The position numbers and the translations under genes were made by a program. The notes beneath the pieces are model-generated. The model saw only the letters and a list, made by a program, of their open reading frames with translations, was not told the origin of the DNA and ran no database searches. Source: Succinatimonas sp. CAG:777 (GTDB lineage: Bacteria > Pseudomonadota > Gammaproteobacteria > Enterobacterales > Succinivibrionaceae). From it: a stretch of 59,953 nt of DNA. Below are positions 54,902-59,953 of the stretch, one piece after another (positions within the stretch are counted from its first letter, which is position 1; each line of letters starts with the position of its first letter). The stretch is from the NCBI GenBank assembly GCA_000431835.1, contig HF987959.1, forward strand, positions 1,138 through 61,090. The letters run 5' to 3'.

Positions 54902-55801
54902 TTACTTTATAAAGTTATAAGGGATCTCTGGCATCGCTCCTTTTTGTGTACACACATAAGCTGCAATATTTACTGCCTTTTCATGAGCCTTAACAAGGGG
55001 ATCTCCTTTCATCAGAGAGCTGATGATAGTAGCTGTAAATGAGTCTCCTGCACCTACTGTATCTACTACATTCTCAACTTTTGGAGTAGGCAACAATGAC
55101 TTTTCATCATTTAGATAAACGGTGCTTTCTTTAGCGCCTTCAGTAAAGATAAAGCAGTCAATACCTCTGTTTTGCAAGTACTCAAAGAATCGGTCTGCAT
55201 TGCTATCTTTTAAGCCAGCAATCTCGCTTAAAATTGGTAACTCATCTTCATTGCATTTAAAGACATCAGAACGCTTTAAAGAATCTTCAATTACTTCTTT
55301 AGAGTAGTATTCACGACGTAAATTTACGTCAAATACCTTTAAGGCATCTTCTTTCATCACATCTAAAAATGCCATGATAGTACCATGAGAAGACCTATTT
55401 CTCTGAGCTAATGAACCAAAGCACACCATATCTAAACTTTTTGCAGTTTCTAAAAGCATTGGAGTTAAAGGAATGTTGTCATAGGCTGTATCTTCTAAGA
55501 AAGTATAGGTAGGAACACCGTCAGCACTTAAATCAACATGTACAGCACCTGTTTGCTTATCATTTTCTAAAAGCAATGCAGGTAAGAATTTGCAAGCTAA
55601 CAAATCGCGAGCCTTAAAACCTAAAGCATCTTTGCCTACAGAACTGATAGCCATAGCTTCTAGGCCTTGCTGTTTACAGTGGAATGCAAAGTTAGCAGGA
55701 GCACCACCAATTTTTGCGCCTGTAGGTAAGACATCAAATAAAACCTCGCCTAAACCGGCGCACTTAATTCTCTTTCCCTGATATTTTGAAAAATCTAACA
55801 T
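54902..55801 (-). CDS. PfkB-family sugar kinase (fructokinase-like)
   Basis: A 299-aa ribokinase-fold kinase. GGAPANFAFHCKQQG is the N-terminal signature and DTVGAGDSFTA the catalytic anion-hole motif with the base Asp. GEVLFD at the start is typical of fructokinases. A GTG at 55813 lies in the ribosome site, so the ATG at 55801 (GAGAG ahead) is preferred. It lies 34 bases after the LacI gene. Confidence 0.9.
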   Translation of the reverse strand: MLDFSKYQGKRIKCAGLGEVLFDVLPTGAKIGGAPANFAFHCKQQGLEAMAISSVGKDALGFKARDLLACKFLPALLLENDKQTGAVHVDLSADGVPTYTFLEDTAYDNIPLTPMLLETAKSLDMVCFGSLAQRNRSSHGTIMAFLDVMKEDALKVFDVNLRREYYSKEVIEDSLKRSDVFKCNEDELPILSEIAGLKDSNADRFFEYLQNRGIDCFIFTEGAKESTVYLNDEKSLLPTPKVENVVDTVGAGDSFTATIISSLMKGDPLVKAHEKAVNIAAYVCTQKGAMPEIPYNFIK

Positions 55802-55835
55802 GATAACTCTCACAAAGTTTGAATTGACTGAATGT

Positions 55836-56849
55836 TTACATCTGAAGTTCTGAGCTAGATGCTCTTCTTAACAACATAGATTTAAGGCAGATCTTTTCAG
55901 GATCACCTTTTTTACCTTTAATTCTTTCTAGCAAGATGGAAGTTGCCTCTCGCCCCATCTCATCTACAGGCTGACACATTGATGTAATTGGTGTTGGATA
56001 GAATCTACACCAGTCACTGTCTCCGTAAGACACTACAGACACATCATTAGGTATCTTAAAATCCTTCAAATTTAAGGCATACAAGATTCCTGCTGTGATA
56101 GCGTTGTTAGCACCTACAATCGCTGTAGGGCTTAAGGCCTTATTCTTCATCATAAGGATGTTTGTCTTTTCAAAGGCACCTATAAACAACTCGTCATAAG
56201 ACTCGGCATCGACTTCTTCAATTTGCACATTGGCTGTGATTTTTGAGTTGGTACTCTCAACTCCTAAACAACGCTCATTAAAGGTATAAACACGTCTTGC
56301 ACCAGTGATAAAGACAATTCTTTCATGACCTAATTCACGTAAATGCTCAATAGCCTGACTTGCGCCATAGCGGTTATCTTCAATGACACTGTCAAATGAA
56401 AGATCTTCACTGTTTCTGTCTACTAAGACAATAGGGTAGTTAGCATCAACAGAGTTAATCGTTTTTGAGAACTTAGCTGTTGGCATGATAATGAGACCTT
56501 TTAAATTCAAAGATGCCCACTGCTTTAAAAGGCGGTTCTCAATACTGCTCTGCTCATAATTACAGCCGACAATTGCTGAGTAACCACTGTTCTCTAATGA
56601 GTCATGAACTGCTTTTACAATCTGATTTGAAAACGAATTTGTAAGATCAGCTACGATAACACCAATAAGATTGGTCGCAGTAGCAGCAGTTGCATCGTCT
56701 CTTAATTTTTGTAGATAGCCTAGTTTTTCTGCCATTTGCAAAACTTTATGTCGAGTATCTAATGAAACTAAATCAGGTTTCTTTAAAGCTCGAGATACAG
56801 TTGATGGAGCAATACCAAGCTCTTTTGCAATATCAGTAATATTAGCCAT
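55836..56849 (-). CDS. LacI-family sugar-responsive regulator
   Basis: A 337-aa protein with helix-turn-helix NITDIAKELGIAPSTVSRALKKPDLV and a periplasmic-binding-like sensor domain. It leads the kinase gene and is divergent from the sugar porter. Three similar palindromes in the gap (TGCAAA-N2-TTTGCA) are likely operators. Confidence 0.92.
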   Translation of the reverse strand: MANITDIAKELGIAPSTVSRALKKPDLVSLDTRHKVLQMAEKLGYLQKLRDDATAATATNLIGVIVADLTNSFSNQIVKAVHDSLENSGYSAIVGCNYEQSSIENRLLKQWASLNLKGLIIMPTAKFSKTINSVDANYPIVLVDRNSEDLSFDSVIEDNRYGASQAIEHLRELGHERIVFITGARRVYTFNERCLGVESTNSKITANVQIEEVDAESYDELFIGAFEKTNILMMKNKALSPTAIVGANNAITAGILYALNLKDFKIPNDVSVVSYGDSDWCRFYPTPITSMCQPVDEMGREATSILLERIKGKKGDPEKICLKSMLLRRASSSELQM

Positions 56850-57043
56850 AACAATAAATACACATCACATTCAAAAATAGTAATAACAAAATTCACAATT
56901 ACTCTTTAAAAACTTTCACTCAAATTTCTTTACAAGTACTTCTTTTGAATTTTTCACGAACTTAACTTTGGCGAATTATACAAATGAAAAAATTTGTTGT
57001 GGAATTAAATTTTTTGCTTTTTGGCTGTTTTCAAATTTTTTAA

Positions 57044-57057
57044 TGCAAATTTTTGCA
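57044..57057. promoter_or_regulatory. LacI-type operator candidate A
   Basis: TGCAAA-TT-TTTGCA. Same half-sites and spacing as candidate B. It lies in the 579-base gap 56850-57428, which is very AT-rich and holds no gene that I can see. Confidence 0.45.
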
Positions 57058-57185
57058 CTACTCTAAAAAAAACTATAAATTTTTCAATTTTCAAATTTAG
57101 AGTTTTCATTTGAAATATATGGACATTTTCATAATATTTATTTGATTTATAAGCTATTATTCATAACAAATTGCTATTCAAAATT

Positions 57186-57199
57186 TACAAAAATTTGCA
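57186..57199. promoter_or_regulatory. LacI-type operator candidate C
   Basis: TACAAA-AA-TTTGCA, one mismatch to the shared half-site. Confidence 0.3.
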
Positions 57200-57253
57200 C
57201 AATTTTCATTCTGATTTTATACAAAAAGCATACAAATGACCTTTTGTTTAAGT

Positions 57254-57273
57254 TTATGCAAAATTTTGCATAA
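57254..57273. promoter_or_regulatory. LacI-type operator candidate B
   Basis: TTATGCAAAATTTTGCATAA, a 20-base perfect palindrome with core TGCAAA-AT-TTTGCA. It lies about 155 bases ahead of the porter gene. Confidence 0.6.
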
Positions 57274-57428
57274 GATTTTGTGAAATCCTTGCATTTTATA
57301 TTTTGGGCCGTTGTGACATTATTTGCGCCAGACAAAAATCAGATTTTTCTGAATTTACTTATCGAAGTTTTTCTATACATAAATTCAGATCTTCTGGAAA
57401 TCGAACAATGTATTAAGGGATTATTGTT

Positions 57429-59033
57429 ATGAATAAGAAATTATTACTCTGGGCTATCACCTCAGCTCTAGCAGGATTTCTCTTCGGTTTCGATACCGTA
57501 GTTATTTCAGGTGCTGAAAGCAAAATTCAGCAATTGTGGTCATTAAGTGGCTCAATGCATGGTCTTGCAATCTCAGCTGCCCTTTGGGGTACTGTATTAG
57601 GCTCTCTAATCGGTAGTATCCCTGCTGCTAAATACGGCAGAAAGAAAACCTTAGTTGCAAACGGAGTGCTATTCGTTGTAGGTGCTATAGGTTCTGCTAT
57701 TGCCTGGAACGTATCTTCCTTCTTTATTTTCAGATTTATTGGAGGTATTGGCATTGGCATTTCTACTATTGCAGCTCCTCTATTTATCTCTGAGATCTCA
57801 CCTGCTGGCGACAGAGGTAAGTTAACCGGTTTATTCCAGTTCAATATCGTTTTCGGTATTTTAATGGCATTCTTCTCTAACTACATCATTGTGCACTTAG
57901 CTCCAGAAGAGACTGCATGGAGATGGATGTTGGGTATTCAGTTATTACCAGCTTTAATCTACACATTAATGTGTTTCTCACTGCCTGAGTCACCTCGCTG
58001 GTTAATTGTTAATGCCAAGGATGACGATGAAGGCAGACATGTATTCTCTTTAATCAATCCAAAGATGTCAGATGCTCAGTTAGATGATCTTGTTCAGTCT
58101 GTAAAAGAGAGTGCAGCGTCAGAGGATAAGTCAAAGAAGAGCACCACTAAGTTCTTTACCAAGCGTCTTCGCTATCCAATCTTATTTGCTTTCTTAATTG
58201 CAGCATTTAACCAGTTATCAGGTATTAACATCATTCTGTACTTTGCTCCAAGACTGTTAGGTCTAGCTGGTATGGAAGATCCAGTAGCTGCATCTATTGC
58301 TTTAGGCTTTACAAACTTAATTGCAACCTTTATCGGTATCAGACTTATCGATATCTTAGGTAGAAAGACCTTACTTATCATCGGTTGTGTGGGCTATATC
58401 GTAAGTCTTTCAGTATGTACCTATGCATTCTTCCACTACGATGAGTTAAAGGTTGTTTCATCAGCGGTTGATACTGTATCAAGTGCTGAACAGTTAATCA
58501 GAATGGATAATGGTGAAGTTTACTTCACAACTGAAGATCATGGAAAAGCTGTTGCAGCCTATGATGCAGCAAAACAAGCTTTAACAGAAGCTACAGCACC
58601 TTCAAAGTACTCTGGAACTAACGTAGTATTCGATGGTGAGAGCGTACAACAGGTTCGTGATATTGCTTTAGGTCTAAAGCATGAAGCTTCAGGATCATTA
58701 GGTAATGTAAGTATGACCGTTCTAATCTGTATGGTTGTATTCATCGCTGCTCATGCTATTGGTTCTGGCACTATCATCTGGGTATTCATCTCAGAAATCT
58801 TCCCTAACGATCAGCGTGCTAAAGGTCAGTCTTTAGGTAGCTTTACTCACTGGATCTTTGCTGCAGGCTTAACCTTAGTATTCCCAATTGCTATTGCACA
58901 CTTTGATGCAGGTTACATGTTCGGATTCTTCTGCTTCATGATGATCCTACAGTTAATCTGGTGCTTAGTCATGATGCCAGAAACTAAAGGTAGAAGCTTA
59001 GAGGAAATTGCTAAGGCTCTATCTTCAAAATAA
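57429..59033 (+). CDS. sugar porter (MFS) with enlarged loop
   Basis: A 534-aa sugar transporter. SP-family motifs: GFDTVVISGAE, GRKKTL, PESPRWL, QLSGINIILYFAP, GRKTLLI and PETKGRSLEE. Twelve spans are expected. About 85 hydrophilic residues (about 335-420) lie between the spans around YIVSLSVCTYAFF and MTVLICMVVFIAAH, where most SP porters have a short loop. AAGGGA lies ahead of the ATG. Divergent from lacI-pfkB, it probably imports the sugar that the kinase uses. Confidence 0.92.
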   Translation: MNKKLLLWAITSALAGFLFGFDTVVISGAESKIQQLWSLSGSMHGLAISAALWGTVLGSLIGSIPAAKYGRKKTLVANGVLFVVGAIGSAIAWNVSSFFIFRFIGGIGIGISTIAAPLFISEISPAGDRGKLTGLFQFNIVFGILMAFFSNYIIVHLAPEETAWRWMLGIQLLPALIYTLMCFSLPESPRWLIVNAKDDDEGRHVFSLINPKMSDAQLDDLVQSVKESAASEDKSKKSTTKFFTKRLRYPILFAFLIAAFNQLSGINIILYFAPRLLGLAGMEDPVAASIALGFTNLIATFIGIRLIDILGRKTLLIIGCVGYIVSLSVCTYAFFHYDELKVVSSAVDTVSSAEQLIRMDNGEVYFTTEDHGKAVAAYDAAKQALTEATAPSKYSGTNVVFDGESVQQVRDIALGLKHEASGSLGNVSMTVLICMVVFIAAHAIGSGTIIWVFISEIFPNDQRAKGQSLGSFTHWIFAAGLTLVFPIAIAHFDAGYMFGFFCFMMILQLIWCLVMMPETKGRSLEEIAKALSSK

Positions 59034-59083
59034 CAGATTTAAGCTTATAGACATAAAGAGTAAGTTGTTATCTCTGTAAATTT

Positions 59084-59112
59084 AGCAGGATCTTAAGATC
59101 CTGCTTTTTTTA
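59084..59112 (+). terminator. sugar porter terminator
   Basis: AGCAGGATCTTAAGATCCTGCT palindromic hairpin (11-base arms) followed by a T-run. Confidence 0.93.
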
Positions 59113-59308
59113 TTTTGAAAGATGAATTTGTAACAAATAGAGTTACTCTTAATTATCAAACCTAGGATAAAAGAGTCAATTTTGAAAACACTCAATCCTT
59201 GTTTAAAATCTAGCATTTCTTTACTCATTTAAGTGTCTTTATTAAGAATTTACCTTATCTAAATAAGGTATAATCAAAAGTAAATAACAATTCAGGATAC
59301 ATTCATAA

Positions 59309-59953
59309 ATGAGCGACAAACAATTCTTAGAATTACCTTACGGTAAGGATGACTTCCCTCTATTAAGAGAAGGAAACTGTTACTTTGTAGATAAGACTCC
59401 TTATCTTAAGACAGTATTTACAGATCAATCTGCTGTATTGTTATTTACCCGTCCAAGACGTTTTGGTAAGACTCTGCTCATAAGCATGTTTGACTCATTT
59501 TTGAAAATCAATCCTGAAAAACCATTTGATAACTCAAAACAATTAGAGCTCTTTAAAGGTACCAAAATCTTAGAGGATAAAGAGTTCTGTGATAAGTTCA
59601 TGGGACAGTGTCCTGTTATTGCCATTACTTTAAAAAAAGTTGAAGGTACAAATTTTAATGAATTATATGAGAGTTTTGCCTCAGCTGTATATGATGTTGC
59701 TTTAAGATACAGCTATCTAAAGAATAGTAATAAATTAGATAAATCTGATAAAGACGAGTTAGAAAACTTAACTACAAAAAGTTACTTACTTAAAATCGAA
59801 AATCAGCAAACCGTCAAAGATGCTTTAAAGACCTTATCAAGACTCTTATATAAAGAGTATGGAAGACGTGCCATTCTTTTAATTGATGAGTACGATGTAC
59901 CACTAGCAGCAGCTTCATACCGAGATAGAGTAAACAAAGTTCTATATAAGAAC
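59309..59953 (+). CDS. AAA-ATPase-like / DUF1703 protein, 5' part
   Basis: The first 215 codons of a protein cut by the window edge. ELPYGKDDFPLLREGNCYFVDKT and the P-loop variant RPRRFGKTLLISM are the signature of the AAA-ATPase_like family (often with a C-terminal DUF1703 PD-(D/E)XK-like domain). ILLIDEYDVPL is the Walker B. These proteins occur in many copies in Bacteroidales and Succinivibrionaceae; their role is not established. Confidence 0.88.
   Translation, partial: MSDKQFLELPYGKDDFPLLREGNCYFVDKTPYLKTVFTDQSAVLLFTRPRRFGKTLLISMFDSFLKINPEKPFDNSKQLELFKGTKILEDKEFCDKFMGQCPVIAITLKKVEGTNFNELYESFASAVYDVALRYSYLKNSNKLDKSDKDELENLTTKSYLLKIENQQTVKDALKTLSRLLYKEYGRRAILLIDEYDVPLAAASYRDRVNKVLYKN

Overview
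The window reads as chromosome from a low-GC, anaerobic gammaproteobacterium, probably of the family Succinivibrionaceae. This is inferred from gene content and order, not from a search. The core blocks have classic gammaproteobacterial order: holD-rimI, pyrB-pyrI, hfq-hflX-hflK-hflC-purA, rplU-rpmA divergent from ispB, obgE next to folA, and dnaG close to a tRNA-Ile2 gene. A DUF1703-type AAA-ATPase-like gene at the right edge also fits a gut or rumen succinate producer.

Layout, left to right. 1-7130 is a mixed region. It holds a tandem AAA+ ATPase, a strongly structured intergenic segment that may be a small RNA, a WYL regulator, rimI and holD, a small secreted protein made of 15-residue repeats, a truncated MmeI-type restriction-modification gene, a cluster of GTGGTACAC repeats, and tRNA-Trp. 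7246-15506 is a drug or toxin export locus. A TetR regulator with two large palindromic operators sits between an HlyD/ABC-2 permease pair on the minus strand and a ybhGFSR-like ABC exporter on the plus strand. 15552-17186 is pyrBI with a structured leader and terminator. 17188-19682 holds a transposase remnant and an EAL phosphodiesterase, followed by an alanine/glycine:Na+ symporter. 21665-26516 is a MATE exporter cluster in decay: two intact MATE genes, a frameshifted MarR gene and a heavily mutated third MATE gene.

26621-35532 carries trpS, a LysR-linked oxidoreductase/esterase operon, a TIGR04076-like protein, a Crp/Fnr regulator and a broken fic gene. 35679-40968 has a RumA-type rRNA methyltransferase, a glycine-zipper lipoprotein, tRNA-Ile2, dnaG and apaH. 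41289-43596 holds a two-gene membrane operon with an ion-transporter-superfamily protein. 43603-53142 is core: folA, obgE, rpmA, rplU, ispB, a short deformylase, purA, hflC, hflK, hflX and hfq. 53419-59105 is a sugar-use locus: an extracytoplasmic sugar-binding protein, a PfkB kinase, a LacI regulator and a sugar-porter MFS with three matching palindromes upstream. The window ends inside a DUF1703-type gene.

The core operons appear intact, while accessory genes (MarR, MATE, fic, restriction enzyme, transposase) are repeatedly broken. The least explained elements are the structured segment at 2619-2836 with its AAA+ neighbour, the repeat protein at 5420-5752, and the holD gene with a long disordered insert. 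I found no CRISPR array, intact insertion sequence or recognisable integrase.
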